A stretch of DNA of 64,000 nt from Synanceia verrucosa (taxonomy: Eukaryota; Chordata; Actinopteri; Perciformes; Synanceiidae): the NCBI GenBank assembly GCA_029721515.1, contig CM056566.1, forward strand, positions 21,586,769-21,650,768. Reading direction: 5' to 3'. The notes beneath the pieces were generated by a model. That model was not told the DNA's origin. It searched no databases and saw only the letters and a program-made list of their open reading frames with translations. Numbering within the stretch: the first letter of the stretch is position 1; every line of letters starts with the position of its first letter. A program made the translations under genes and the position numbers. Of this stretch, positions 47,701 through 57,755 are shown in pieces.

Positions 47701-50700
47701 ACCCGCTGAGCGAGCAGACCCCCTCCCCTCACCCCCACGTAGCCAATCCCACCCCAGGGCCTCGTCCGGTGCACGTCCAGCAGCCTGTAACGGCGAGCGC
47801 CGGCTCTCCCAACCAGCAAGCGCTCCCGGTCCACAGCCCACCGTTCGCCGTGCCCTGCGTGCCCATCAACCAGGATGCCAACAGCTTCACACCTGAGCAC
47901 AGGTGAGTAGAAGCTCTTTATCTGGATGTGGGGGGGGGGGGGTTTCCTCTTTGTGTTCCTGAAATGTTTTGACACGTCATCGTCTTCAGGTTCCAGCGGC
48001 AGATGTCAGAGCCGTGTCTACAGTTTCCCTCGTCAGAGAGCCAGGGGCGCTCTCAGTACCTGCCCCCCAGCAGCAGTAACAGCCTGCCACGCGACGGCCG
48101 GCCGCCGTACCACCGCCAGATGTCAGAGCCGCTCGTAGCTGTGCCGCCGCAGGGTTTCAAGCAAGAGCTCATCGACCCACGATACACAGAACAAGGCGTC
48201 CCCACCATGGGCCCCCCGGGTCCACCGCCGGGCCCCCCACGCCAGGGGTTCCACCCCATGGTCATCAAACAGGAGCCCCGTGACTTCTGCTTCGATTCTG
48301 GTGAGCGGAAAAGACCGGTTCTTCATAAAATCCGTTGAGTGTCTCTCTTTAGGTGAAAGTAGAGCGGCAGAGGGTGAGGAATGTGCCTGTTTGTTCTGGG
48401 CGCTAACACACACCTGCTAGTTTTAGCATGCAGCAGAGGCCTGGCTGCACAGGTGCTCATTTCACACGCTGCCTGTCTCTGGGCCTAATCTGAATCGTTC
48501 CTCCAGAGTCACGGCAACAAAGTAAAAGTGGGTCTGTTAGCTCAGCTTAAGCCTCCAAGGGCAGGAAGTAAGTGGGTCATGCAGTCAGGTGAGCCTACCT
48601 GGAATAGATGTGAGGACGTCGTGACCTGCAGCACAGCGAGTTGAGCCTGGAAATGAGTTTTCTCTGTGGCGTCCTCTGCAGGAAGAGACGCTGTTTACTC
48701 GCCTGGTGTAAGTCAAACAAGCCGGAGCGCCGTTCGGTCCTGACGCCCACACATCCAGCTGTTGTGTCCGCTCAGAGGCAGTGACATCCTCTTTTCCTCA
48801 AACTCTGCAACAATTTTTTTAATCTTTTCTCGCTCACCCACTCGCCTATACTCTCACTGCTTTTCTGCCTGGTGGGAGAGCGAGTGGCTGGCCTGTCGGT
48901 GATGTAATGACAAATCCTCTTAGCTTCTTAAGGCCTTTTTAAATACGTACGTCACAGAGGCCTGGGATCTCTAGATAGATGGATGAAGTGCGTGTTCGGC
49001 ATACCAGCATGCAACATATTGGTAGCCAGTGTTGCTGGTCTGCAGGCAATGACAAAACAACTTATGTAGAATTAAAATAATTTGATATATTATCATATCC
49101 GAATTTGATCTCTTTTCTCTTTGTCTGCATGGTAATAACGATCACTTCCGGCAGACTCCTTCAGTGAGGACAGGAGGAGACAGAAACTTGAGGAAAAGCT
49201 TGCTCAGGATTGATCTCTGGTTGTCTTATCAGCAGACAGGAAACAGAATGATGGGTGGGGGTGGAGACGCTGCAGACGGAAGACAGGCCTTGACCCCTCA
49301 GGGGGAGGACTGGCTAAACTCGATTGTCATTGAGATTTAATACAGCGACCGTGGTGCTCATCTTATTGAAAGGCTTGGTGGACATGTGGGGGATGTTGTG
49401 CTCTGATCTGAGCTTTAGAGTGTTTGGGCATTTTCAGCCCAGCTGCTGGAGCTGCAGATGAATATTTTTATATTTATCAACAGTGGCATCAATAGGCCTA
49501 TTTTTGGGGGGGGCTGAAGCCCTGATAACATATTCTTAAGCCCCCCCAAATAATTTGGTGTTGTTTAATTTAATTATTTTACAAAGAAAATCAGACAAAT
49601 TCAACATAAAGTGGACAGAATATGAGTTTAAATTAACAATCATTTGGCCCAATTTTTGAAAATCGTGGTAAAGTGACCCCTTTAAAGCAAAATGTTTGAC
49701 AATTTGCTGTAGGTGCCCTTTTTTTTCTTTTCGCCCCTGTCCTTCAAAAAGTCTATGCACACCACTTGCGGCAGGTGTGATTACTATAATGCTACATACT
49801 ATACTATAATGCTATAGGATTGGTCAGAAGTGGCCTAACTTAAAATTGACTTTTTGGCGGTGATCGGATCCGATTCAACGTCACCACCAAAAGTTAGTTT
49901 TAAGTTAGGCCACTTCTGACCAATCCTGAAACTTTTTGAGTTACTGTGCAAACAGACAAACAAACAAACAAACAAGCCCTGGTGAAAACATAACCTCCTT
50001 GGTGACGGGGGTAACTTTAAATAAAAAGTCACTGCTGCCACCATGGCGGTCTGCGCTCTTTGAGTGCTTTTCTAGTTTTTCTTCATATTAGAAATAAATG
50101 AATGAATTAATGAAAAGCCCCCCTCCAAACCTCACCTGGGGCTTAAGCCCCCATCATCCTCACAACCTAGTGACGCCCCTGTTTATCAATTTGCCTTAGC
50201 ACACTAATATAGCTTAGACTCCTCTATAAAGATGGAGCAGATGATATCAAAGATGCCTGCATGGTGGCAGTGATCCATATATATCTGTCAGCTGTGGGGA
50301 GGATTTTTGATGCATCGCATGTTTGATAAAACAGCGAGGACGTCTCTGGTCTAAATTTACACGCCCGTCTTCTTTGTTTGCAGAAGTGCCTAACTGTCAG
50401 TCATCGTTTGGGAGAGCGGGGAGCTTCTACCAAAATAACCATGAAAGTAAGTCATCGTTTGGTCTTTTTCTGTCTCTGATGTTGGAGTTATTTCATTAGT
50501 GGAGCCGATCGCTCTTGACCCTGAAACCTGTCGACTTATCGAGCTGCTGAAAGCTCAGCGTCGGTGGGAGAGTGGCGGTCAGCGGCGTTGAAATGACAGC
50601 TCAAGGGGGAAGTGAATGTACCAGTGAATTGTGGGTAGCAGCAGCTGACAGAAGCTCCACACAATACGAGCCTGCACTCCTGGGAGGCTGCTTTGCATGC

Positions 50701-51798
50701 GGTTCTGATGGCAGCGCTGAATGTGGTCGCCGGTCTTTGTGTCAGAATAAAAGCCCGTTTCCCACGCTCACGCTGCTTTTCCTTCTTTTTGCAGGCTTCT
50801 CCTTTGATAGGGATCCTCAGCTGTACTTTGACGATGCCTGTGTGGTCCCCGAAAGATTAGAAGGTGTGAAGCTCAACATAAAGATTAGCACAAACAGATG
50901 CTGCATGTCCATGAAATTGGCTACTGAGTGCAGCAGCGACTCTCATCACTCTTTCTTCCTCCCCACAGGTAAAGTGAAACAGGAAGCGTCCGTCTATCGT
51001 GACGGACCTCCCTACCAGCGCCGAGGCTCCCTGCAGCTCTGGCAGTTCCTGGTCACGTTACTAGACGACCCGGCCAACGGTCACTTCATAGCCTGGACTG
51101 GTCGTGGCATGGAGTTCAAACTCATTGAGCCTGAGGAGGTCAGTCAGTCCCCACTGGACTCCAGTGTCCACTCCTGCTGAAGGTTTGCTCACAGCTTTGC
51201 GTTCATGTTTCCTGCAGGTGGCTCGTCGCTGGGGCATCCAGAAGAACAGACCGGCCATGAACTACGACAAGCTGAGCCGCTCGCTGCGTTACTACTACGA
51301 GAAGGGCATCATGCAGAAGGTAAAGGCACGTTCACCCTTTTCCTTTCTCCCTCAGCGCTGCTCTAGTGTGCATCTCACACTGAATTATCAGCAAAGAACG
51401 ACATGTTTTAACTCTTTGAATGTCAGCCATTTTGTAAAAACAGAAAGTGTCTTTTTCCAGTGTTTTTGCCCATTTTGAGTCATATTTCTAGACCCACAGA
51501 ATACATACATACATCACTGGCACTCGAAGAGTTGCGAGTTAAACTTGACTTTCGTGTCGTTCCTCAGGTGGCTGGTGAGCGGTACGTCTACAAGTTTGTG
51601 TGCGACCCCGAAGCTCTCTTCTCCATGGCCTTCCCCGACAACCAGAGGCCCAACCTGAAGCTGGACCCGGACAGCCTGCCAGGTCTGGACGATGACACGG
51701 TGCCCCTCACCCACTACGACGAAACCACCCCCTACCTGCTGGACGCCGGGGAGCAGTGCGTGGCCGGCCTGCCCTTCCCAGACGGCTACGGCTACTAA
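44683..51798 (+). CDS. etv5: ETS transcription factor ETV5 (PEA3 subfamily), 12 coding exons
   Basis: ETV5 is a nuclear activator that binds GGAA sites and commonly acts downstream of FGF/RTK-MAPK signalling. The exons sum to 1611 nt (536 residues plus stop) in one frame; human ETV5 is about 510. Features in order: [15 protein letters not shown]-terminus; acidic activation helix [13 protein letters not shown] (about 49-61); a COP1-type degron DDEQFVPD (69-76); Pro-rich middle; two RQMSEP motifs; psiKxE SUMO-type sites at about K93, K315 and K373 plus an FKQE; ETS domain about 391-471 with recognition helix [10 protein letters not shown] (Arg447, Arg450). [22 protein letters not shown] and [14 protein letters not shown] match ETV5 rather than ETV1 or ETV4. 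Teleosts may have etv5a and etv5b; I cannot tell which this is. Confidence 0.95.
44846..44942 (+). CDS. etv5: etv5 exon 3
   Basis: Encodes [20 protein letters not shown], then [12 protein letters not shown] and a split Glu codon. The acceptor is CCCAGCAG, a NAGNAG pair, so one Gln may be included or skipped. The donor is GTAACC, phase 1. Confidence 0.92.
45061..45108 (+). CDS. etv5: etv5 exon 4: acidic activation helix
   Basis: Encodes [16 protein letters not shown] with split codons at both ends (phase 1). The acceptor has a long T run (TTTTTTTCCAG) and the donor is GTATGT. It is only 48 nt long. Confidence 0.95.
45109..47406 (+). other. etv5 introns around exon 5
   Basis: Introns 45109-45511 and 45563-47406 show no further exon. 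The block 46580-46620 (GCTGAGCTTCTGCGTGATG) and the block near 46331 (AAGCTCAGCGTCCCC) share inverted words, possibly a decayed dispersed element. I cannot assign it. Confidence 0.5.
45512..45562 (+). CDS. etv5: etv5 exon 5: degron-bearing exon
   Basis: Encodes [17 protein letters not shown], 51 nt, phase 1 at both ends, acceptor TTCACAG, donor GTGAGT. Being symmetrical in phase, it could be skipped without a frameshift, which would remove the VPD degron. Confidence 0.95.
47407..47530 (+). CDS. etv5: etv5 exon 6
   Basis: Encodes [20 protein letters not shown], then [20 protein letters not shown] and Tyr. It carries the IKRE SUMO-type site. The acceptor is ATCCAG and the donor GTACGT, phase 2. 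Confidence 0.95.
47606..47902 (+). CDS. etv5: etv5 exon 7: Pro/Ser-rich middle
   Basis: Encodes [20 protein letters not shown] and a long Pro-, Ser- and Gln-rich stretch ending FTPEHR. The start matches the ETV5 block [17 protein letters not shown] as remembered. It is GC-rich relative to the introns. The donor is GTGAGT, phase 2. Confidence 0.94.
47990..48300 (+). CDS. etv5: etv5 exon 8: tandem RQMSEP motifs
   Basis: Encodes FQRQMSEPC, later HRQMSEPL, then GFKQEL and [14 protein letters not shown] Pro/Gly run ([15 protein letters not shown]) lies between. Two psiKxE-type sites are visible. The donor is GTGAGC, phase 1. Confidence 0.95.
49481..50181. mobile_element. hAT-like non-autonomous element with perfect 8-bp target duplication
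   Basis: The flanks are identical: TTTATCAA at 49473-49480 and at 50182-50189. The ends are inverted repeats: CAGTGGCATCAATAGG at the left, and CCTAGTGACGCCCCTG at the right (reverse complement CAGGGGCGTCACTAGG). It is 701 bp with no intact transposase. Subterminal runs (GGGGGGGCTGAAGCCC / GGGGCTTAAGCCCCC) extend the symmetry. A separate hairpin is nested at 49816-49927. Confidence 0.9.
49816..49927. repeat. 112-bp hairpin with perfect 30-bp arms
   Basis: The left arm begins AGGATTGGTCAGAAGTGGCC and the right arm ends GGCCACTTCTGACCAATCCT. The arms are perfect over 30 bp and imperfectly paired for about 20 bp more. The loop is near TCGGATCCGA. It lies inside the hAT-like element. Confidence 0.9.
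50384..50446 (+). CDS. etv5: etv5 exon 9
   Basis: Encodes [20 protein letters not shown] and Glu, matching the ETV5 block [13 protein letters not shown]. The acceptor is TTTGCAG and the donor GTAAGT, phase 1 at both ends. The preceding intron holds a hAT-like element. Confidence 0.93.
50795..50863 (+). CDS. etv5: etv5 exon 10
   Basis: Encodes [20 protein letters not shown] and RLE with split codons. CVVPERLEG is the ETV5 form, where ETV1 has CVVPEKFDG. The acceptor is TTTTTGCAG and the donor GTGTGA, phase 1. Confidence 0.95.
50969..51138 (+). CDS. etv5: etv5 exon 11: start of ETS domain
   Basis: Encodes [20 protein letters not shown], then [20 protein letters not shown] and [16 protein letters not shown]. 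It holds the ETS domain N-terminal half and the VKQE site. The donor is GTCAGT, phase 0. Confidence 0.97.
51218..51319 (+). CDS. etv5: etv5 exon 12: ETS recognition helix
   Basis: Encodes [20 protein letters not shown] and [14 protein letters not shown]. The two arginines of SRSLR are the residues that contact GGAA in ETS proteins. The donor is GTAAAG, phase 0. Confidence 0.97.
51408..51535 (-). mobile_element. R1 short copy inside the ETS-domain intron
   Basis: Begins TTAACTCTTTGAATGTCAGC and ends CTGGCACTCGAAGAGTTGC, with the R1 interior words TTTTGAGTCATATTTCTAGA and CCCACAGAAT. TTAA is intact on the left and decayed on the right. It occupies about half of the 248-bp intron. Confidence 0.8.
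51568..51798 (+). CDS. etv5: etv5 terminal coding exon: ETS end and C-terminus
   Basis: Encodes [20 protein letters not shown] and a C-terminal tail ending LPFPDGYGY before TAA at 51796. The tail YLLDAGEQC...GYGY parallels the ETV5 tail YLLDMDRC...GFAY. The acceptor is GTTCCTCAG. Confidence 0.96.
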   Translation: MAGERYVYKFVCDPEALFSMAFPDNQRPNLKLDPDSLPGLDDDTVPLTHYDETTPYLLDAGEQCVAGLPFPDGYGY

Positions 51799-53488
51799 CA
51801 AGCAGCGCAGGTTGTGACGCGCATCACACATGCACACGTAAAAACACTCCCAAAGTCTCTCTCCACGCTCCCACTCTTAAAATCCAGAGCTGGAACTGCC
51901 GAGCCGCTTGGAAGGAAAACCTTGCGCTCTGCTCCTTCATGGTTTCCGCTTCCTGCTCCCTGGAAACCCTTCGTTTAAAAAAAAAACAAACTCTGTAAGC
52001 TCCCAAAGCGAAGAATGAATGAGGGGAAAGCCTGCGACGGCTCTTCTGCTGCGCCATTGCATGAGAGAGAGGGTTGCGAAACCAGCGAGGGTGAACTGGA
52101 CTTGCGAGGGGCTGCCGTTGCCACGGAGACCAAACAAAGCAAAGCCCACGCTGCGCCCATTTTAAAAGACCTGACCCCGTTTGTACGAGACTGCAAGAGT
52201 TGTTGCATTTCTGATTTTGTGACAATCTGCTTTTCTTTCAAAAAAATACCATCAAATAACCCACACAGTAACAACAGAACATGTCTAATGAGATAGATGC
52301 AGCACTATTCGATAGTTGCCTTTTTGCATTTTTGGATCCCCCGTTTTCATGTCGCCACATCTGAACTACAAGATCCGTGAAAGGGCTTTAATTTGCAAAA
52401 AGCGGATTGACAATACAAACGAAACACACAACGTATTCTAAACCGACAAATCAGTTTGTTTTCTGTAGATAGTTTATTTTATATATATTTTTTTTAATAT
52501 GCCAGCTGTATTTTTTTTGTTTTTTTTTTTTATTTTATTTCCAGACCCAGACCTCTCAGGTTTCTGGGGCGTCGCTGTATTTCAGGCTAGTTTGGTCGGG
52601 CTGCTCTCGTGTAAATGTGTAAAACGTTCTTTAAGCGTTCTGAGGTCGTATCTGCTTCCCTTTAGAGACTGCACCCCACCTGTCTATATACAGGACACTC
52701 CTCATGTCTGCTGGGTCCTTTAACGCTCTAGTTTAGAGATGATTAGCACTCCCATATCCTCCATTTCAAAAGGGACACGTAACACACGTACATATTTTCC
52801 CAGAGGAGTTCAGAAAAAGCTGTTATGTATGATTAATGGTCACCTTTCTGTCTGGGTGCTTCACGTTTCCTTGTTCCTCTGATGCACCAGTATGGCAGGA
52901 GCATCAGGATGTTGCATGCAAACAAAAACAGGAAGGGCGAACCTTCTTTTGGACGCCTCACGAGTCGTCAACACACTCGACTTGTGCTTCTCTTTGCATG
53001 GTGTAAGTGTCCACTAACATATCGCTTTATTGTCTCTGGACAAAGAAGATATTTGTGATATTCTCTGCATTTTTTGTGTGTGTGTTCGTTATCTATGTTT
53101 CTGAATGGGGGGGTGAAGACATATAAAGTATATATTTTTGCTATCAGGCTGCGTTTGTTTTGATTTTAATGTATAAGCTGTATAGTTCTGGCTTTAATAG
53201 ACATGTAACCTTTTTAAATCACAATCCCTATGATACTGCAGACTGTTTCTTTAAGAGGTGTTGGGATGGAGAACGGATGAGAAGATGTTATTATCTTTGC
53301 TGTGAAGAGTGTGTGTGTGTGTGTGTGTGAGAAGACATGCATTATATCATGGGATCCTCCCCAGGCACAGGGATTGTCTGCACTTGTATAGGCTTCAGTC
53401 CCCTCCCCTCACAACGTGTTTCTTACACTGCTGAGTTTCTGATAATCTGTACTGGGTACAATAAACAGTCCTTTATGCTTCACTGCCT
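51799..53488 (+). other. etv5: etv5 3'UTR
   Basis: About 1.7 kb from the stop to the probable cleavage site. It is A/T-rich in its second half, with several TTTTT runs and a (TG)11 run at 53309-53329. I see no retained gene or exon. Confidence 0.75.
53309..53329. repeat. (GT)10 microsatellite
   Basis: Short uninterrupted GT run in the etv5 3'UTR. Confidence 0.9.
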
Positions 53489-53500
53489 GCAGTCCTGGTG
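53460..53500 (+). terminator. etv5: etv5 polyadenylation signal
   Basis: AATAAA at 53460-53465 is followed about 30 bp later by a GT-rich stretch (CCTGGTGTGTTTC). This is the canonical layout, so cleavage probably falls near 53480-53490. Confidence 0.8.
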
Positions 53501-55226
53501 TGTTTCATCATTTTGCTCTCGCACTCAGCCGGTCAGCTGACTCCCTGGCAGTAACTGTGCTTGACCTGGCTCATTTCTGAGTCACATGCCTCTCCTGACT
53601 TTCTGATAATTTTCTGGGTAAATGATTACTCTGTTTTGACCTGAGGTTGAATGTCTGGTTAGCTGCGCTCACCCCTTAGCACTGCAAGAAATGCCCGTTA
53701 AAGTAAGCATTTTAGTTCAGGTTTGGAAATAAAACCACAGAGACAACTAGAAAATAAACTTACACTTTAACATTCTCATGTTTGAGCATGTAAAATTACT
53801 ACTTTTGATGCTGCTGATCCTACAAACGTGCAGGAAGCCTGTGTTCATTTAAGTGCAGAATTATTCATGAGTTTGTGCATTAGACTTGACAGAAAGCTCA
53901 GAGTAAACCATAAATATTAAAGTACTCAATACATGTGCTCCTGCACAATCAGCATGGATGTTAAAGTGCAGGCTGCAACCTGAGGAGGGAAAATAATTCA
54001 CAGTTTAAAAATATAAAAGGCTGATCCAGGTTTACTATACTAGTTAAACTCACTGCTAAATTAATATTACTGCTATATCTTTAATGTCCTTATTGACAGT
54101 AACTGGACCGTCATCACATTCATGTTTTAACTTCACATTTATGTGTGTGTCCATCTGTATTTATGCACACAGTGGTGAAACAAGTACTCAGATTATTTAC
54201 TCAAGTAAAAATAAGCAGAAAAATATTTTAAATTAAGTTCAACATGTCCTGCCTTCGGGTTGTGTCTGGAAAATGAGCCCTTCATTGCAAAATTAAAAAA
54301 AAAAAAAAAAGTTGTGCAAGACCTCTGAAGACCTCGACTAACCTTCACCGCTTTTGAGAGTTTCGCAATTTGTGCTTTACTCCGTAGACACGACTTGCAT
54401 TCAGCCAGTAACTGTTTAGATATCATGTTATTATTGGTATTATTGATGCATTATGTGCTTTAAATGTGTCCTTGTTTTACACTCAGTAACACACTGTTAT
54501 TTTGTCTGTAAAGTCTGCAACTCAAGCTGTCAAATATTACATTTAGTGGCGTGGAAAGTACAGTGTTTCCCTCTGGAAATAAATGTATGGAAATACCTCA
54601 AATCTGCACAATAGTAGTTCAGTACCTGAGTAAAAGTACCATACGGTATGTCATGAGAGTTGTTTGTGTGTAATTGTGACTAATCACGTTCAGCTGTATG
54701 ATTTTTCCATCATGTGATGTTTGCGTCATTTTAACAGAAACCCCTGGAAAGACTCCCTGAGGCGTTCGAGGTCCGTTGTACAGCGTGTTGTTAAATGTGT
54801 CCTGAGCTGAAATTTGCAGCATGATGATATGTGATGTGATAAAGCGGTGAAGCTTCAGACTGGGCCTTTGTTTTGATGGCCAGCAGCACTCTGTTGAGTC
54901 AGAGCCTTATCCAGCCTCACAGTGTAAAAAGCTGAGCTCAGCCTGACAGGCAAATTCCCATTGATTGAGAGAGCAGAGTGCCTTTGAACGCTGTGAAAGA
55001 CCTCTTAGTTTGCTCATGGGAGACGCCCTGCCCTGGTTCTGAGTGCATGTGTGAGTGTAGCTGCCAGCGGTCATAACAGATTTCTTCTGATGAACTTCTG
55101 CTCTTTGTGCTTTTCAGCTGGTGGACGTGTATGGGTGATGCCTTCAGATAACATAAACTGACATAACGTCAATTAGTTTTGCTGGATGAATAACGGCAAC
55201 ATGGCTTCTTACTCACCAGTCTCTGT

Positions 55227-55718
55227 TAGGGTTGGGTATCGGCAAGGACTTCACGATACGATGCATGTCGCGATACTGCAGTCATGATGTGATACATTGC
55301 GATATTATGATATATTGTGATATTTTATATCGATCAGAATCAGAAACAAGGTTATTGCCAAGTAAGTTTGCACAAACAAGGAATTTAACTTGGTGACTTG
55401 GTGCATGACATTTAGACATAAACCTATATACACATATAAACATGGTGCAGAGATAAGAACAGAAGATGATAAAGTAACTAAGAATAAATATGGATGCAAA
55501 AACTGTGATTATGTGGTAAAAAAAAGAAAATTAAGATGCAGTTTTATGGCTATTTAAGTTACCACATCAACACATATTTTTGTTTTAATTTTTATTTAAC
55601 TTCAGCATGTATCGGCCCAAGTACTGACTTTTTTGGGGAAAAAATTGATATTAATAAATTAAAAATGAATATTAAATCAGAACATATATTACCATATTGA
55701 TATTTTTCCCCACTCTTA
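55227..55718 (-). mobile_element. R2 hAT-like element, reverse, interrupted by an insertion
   Basis: Starts TAGGGTTGGGTATCGGCAAG and ends TATTTTTCCCCACTCTTA. The flanks GTCTCTGT (55219-55226) and GTCTTTAT (55719-55726) agree at 6 of 8 bases. The R2 sequence is split by another repeat at 55332-55510. Confidence 0.75.
55332..55510 (+). repeat. Dispersed repeat copy 2, nested in R2
   Basis: ATCAGAATCAGAAACAAGGT, CCAAGTAAGTTTGCACAAAC and AATAAATATGGATGCAAAAA match 37530-37700 in the same order. It lies between two R2 parts, so it inserted after the R2 copy. Confidence 0.7.
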
Positions 55719-55799
55719 GTCTTTATCGTTGAGTTTTGGCTTTTTTATTTTTTTGAGTAAAACAAGAACAGATGCTGAATGTTGAAAACACAGTTATCT

Positions 55800-56002
55800 A
55801 AAATATCTAACAGTACAATACTTCCTGTTTACTTCTACCCTGCTGCGCATCTATACTCATAGTCATATTTGTATATTTTACACTTATTTTTAAGCTTATT
55901 TTTGTATTTACATTCTAATACTTATTTCTCATTTTTGTTCCTGTGCACTGAAAAGGAAGAATTGTATAATGACAGTAAAGGACATTCTGTTCTATTCTAT
56001 TA
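55800..56002 (+). repeat. Retroposon 3' tail
   Basis: ATTGTATAATGACAGTAAAG followed by ACATTCTGTTCTATTCTATT is a familiar fish retroposon tail with a short ATTCT repeat. The upstream extent is uncertain. Confidence 0.45.
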
Positions 56003-56379
56003 TAATATCAATGTCACTTTAAGATTTCCCTTAAGTGAGGTAATAAAGGAGCCTAACCCAAACCATAAAAAACTTTTTGTGTGTTGAGCACAGGATGAGT
56101 GATAAACAACAGTAAAAATTCATATCACTGTAAAAAGTGAAATATGAATATTCACACCTTAGCTGTGACGCCCACAGAGCTCTTATCAGATCCAGATGCA
56201 TCACCTTGAGGCCGTCCAGCAAGTTCATTCATGACCTGGAACACAAAAGTTTGACTGAAAAAAAAAATCACGGCTTGCTGACGAGCCTCTTTCACAGGAA
56301 ATGACTTTGTTTTAACTTTGTTTATTAGGTCTTCATATAATCCATTTGAACGAGACGACAGTCGGTCCTGTGCTGACAT

Positions 56380-56815
56380 TAGCATGCTAACACGCTAACA
56401 ATGTTCGCCATCGTTCTCTTTGCGATTATTGCAGCATTAATGATAATGTTATTACGTAGCCATATAAGTTATAGCCATAACTAAGATATTAGTATTAAAT
56501 TCATTAAAGATCACTGTTATCCTCAAGCTGATGTGTGACATTTTTGACCAAATGGTGACTCGAGATGAAAATTCAGGGGGATCGCCAAAGTGCTAACAAA
56601 AACGATCCTGTTGGGAATATGAATGTAGAAAATTTCATTGCAATCTGTCACAACTTCATTTCATTTCAGTGAAAACCACAGATGTCAACCTCACAGAGGA
56701 AAAGACAACAGGCTTCACCCTCAGTCCTGAACAAATGTCCACACTGATCCAGCCAATAATTTCTGAGGTATTTCAGTCTGAACCAACATGGTGGATAAAA
56801 TCAGTCCAGTGTTAT
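56380..56815 (+). repeat. Decayed non-LTR-like dispersed repeat
   Basis: TTAGCATGCTAACACGCTAA, then GGGGGATCGCCAAAGTGCTA, AGAAAATTTCATTGCAATC and GAGGTATTTCAGTCTGAACC. These words occur in this order in a common fish repeat that I believe is a retrotransposon 3' region. Confidence 0.45.
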
Positions 56816-57150
56816 CATCCTGATCCATCAGCGAGACAGAAAGCCTCCTCCTCAACACTTATTAAAGACTAACAGCAGCATATGAGCAGCATTCATACAT
56901 GCTGGAGGAACGGATCACACAAAAACAAAGAAAAAAACATCACAATCAATCAATACATGCACTATTAGGGAGTGTTTGATTCACGGCCCTGCAGGCTTCA
57001 GCAGGGAGCAAAGTGGACATAGAGTCCTTCAACATACATTAAAGGTAACCAGCACGAGTAAATTATTGATCCAGACACAAAACAAGGCAGCTCAGGCTTA
57101 ATGTGGTTTCAGCTTTGACTCTTCAGACCATGGTAGGCACTCAGTGAGTC

Positions 57151-57201
<51 letters not shown>
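57151..57201. repeat. (CA)25 microsatellite
   Basis: One of the longest CA runs in the window. Confidence 0.97.
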
Positions 57202-57203
<2 letters not shown>

Positions 57204-57388
57204 TCTACTGCAGCTTCAGAAAGCAAACCACTCTGTTCTGGCTACAACGACTGAGAAATGTGGGTCATGCTGCTGGGAAGGGAACAGCACAAATCTTTCA
57301 CGTTATTTGGCCAGGGCGCTGTGTTCGCACAATGCTAATTACCATGGTGAGACCACACTCCTAAAACTCTCTTATATAACCGATTCCT

Positions 57389-57411
57389 CACACACACACA
57401 CACACACACAC
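57389..57411. repeat. (CA)11 microsatellite
   Basis: Short CA run 190 bp after the larger array. Confidence 0.93.
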
Positions 57412-57755
57412 TAAACCACCCACAAGTCACTATTTATTTCACATTTTCCTGAGAGCTCATATGGATTTTTACATTAAGCATGGCTGCCCTCTAGTGGGTG
57501 GGTAGCTGTCCTGTTAGAACATGAAAACCAGGGTATCGTTCAGATATAACAAGGCAGAAAAATGGACATGTTCAACACAATTTAGCCTACAGGATATAAT
57601 CAAAGAACACAGAGGCTGACGAGGAAGAGATACATGGTCTAAAGAGAAAATACAGACTTTTAAACTACCAACAAGAAGCCCGTTAAGATCAGATTACATA
57701 CTTATTAAACTTTTTGGGGTTTTTTTGCACTATGAACTCACTGTACACATACAAG

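Larger units (their letters stand above)
48301..50383 (+). other. etv5 intron between exons 8 and 9
   Basis: About 2.1 kb. Apart from the hAT-like element at 49481-50181 there is no feature I can support in 48301-49470. Confidence 0.7.

Noticed and set aside
44683..51798. ETV1 or ETV4 as identity of the ETS gene
   Set aside because: [32 protein letters not shown] and the YLLD...GYGY tail match ETV5; ETV1 has VPDNDEQFVPDYQ and CVVPEKFDG in the same places.
51824..52225. A 133-codon minus-strand open frame in the etv5 3'UTR
   Set aside because: No recognisable domain, opposite to the transcript, and with overlapping alternative frames of similar length.
56669..56872. A 67-codon open frame (polar, Thr/Ser-rich)
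   Set aside because: Overlaps a dispersed repeat with the word GAGGTATTTCAGTCTGAACC; no splice partners or similarity.
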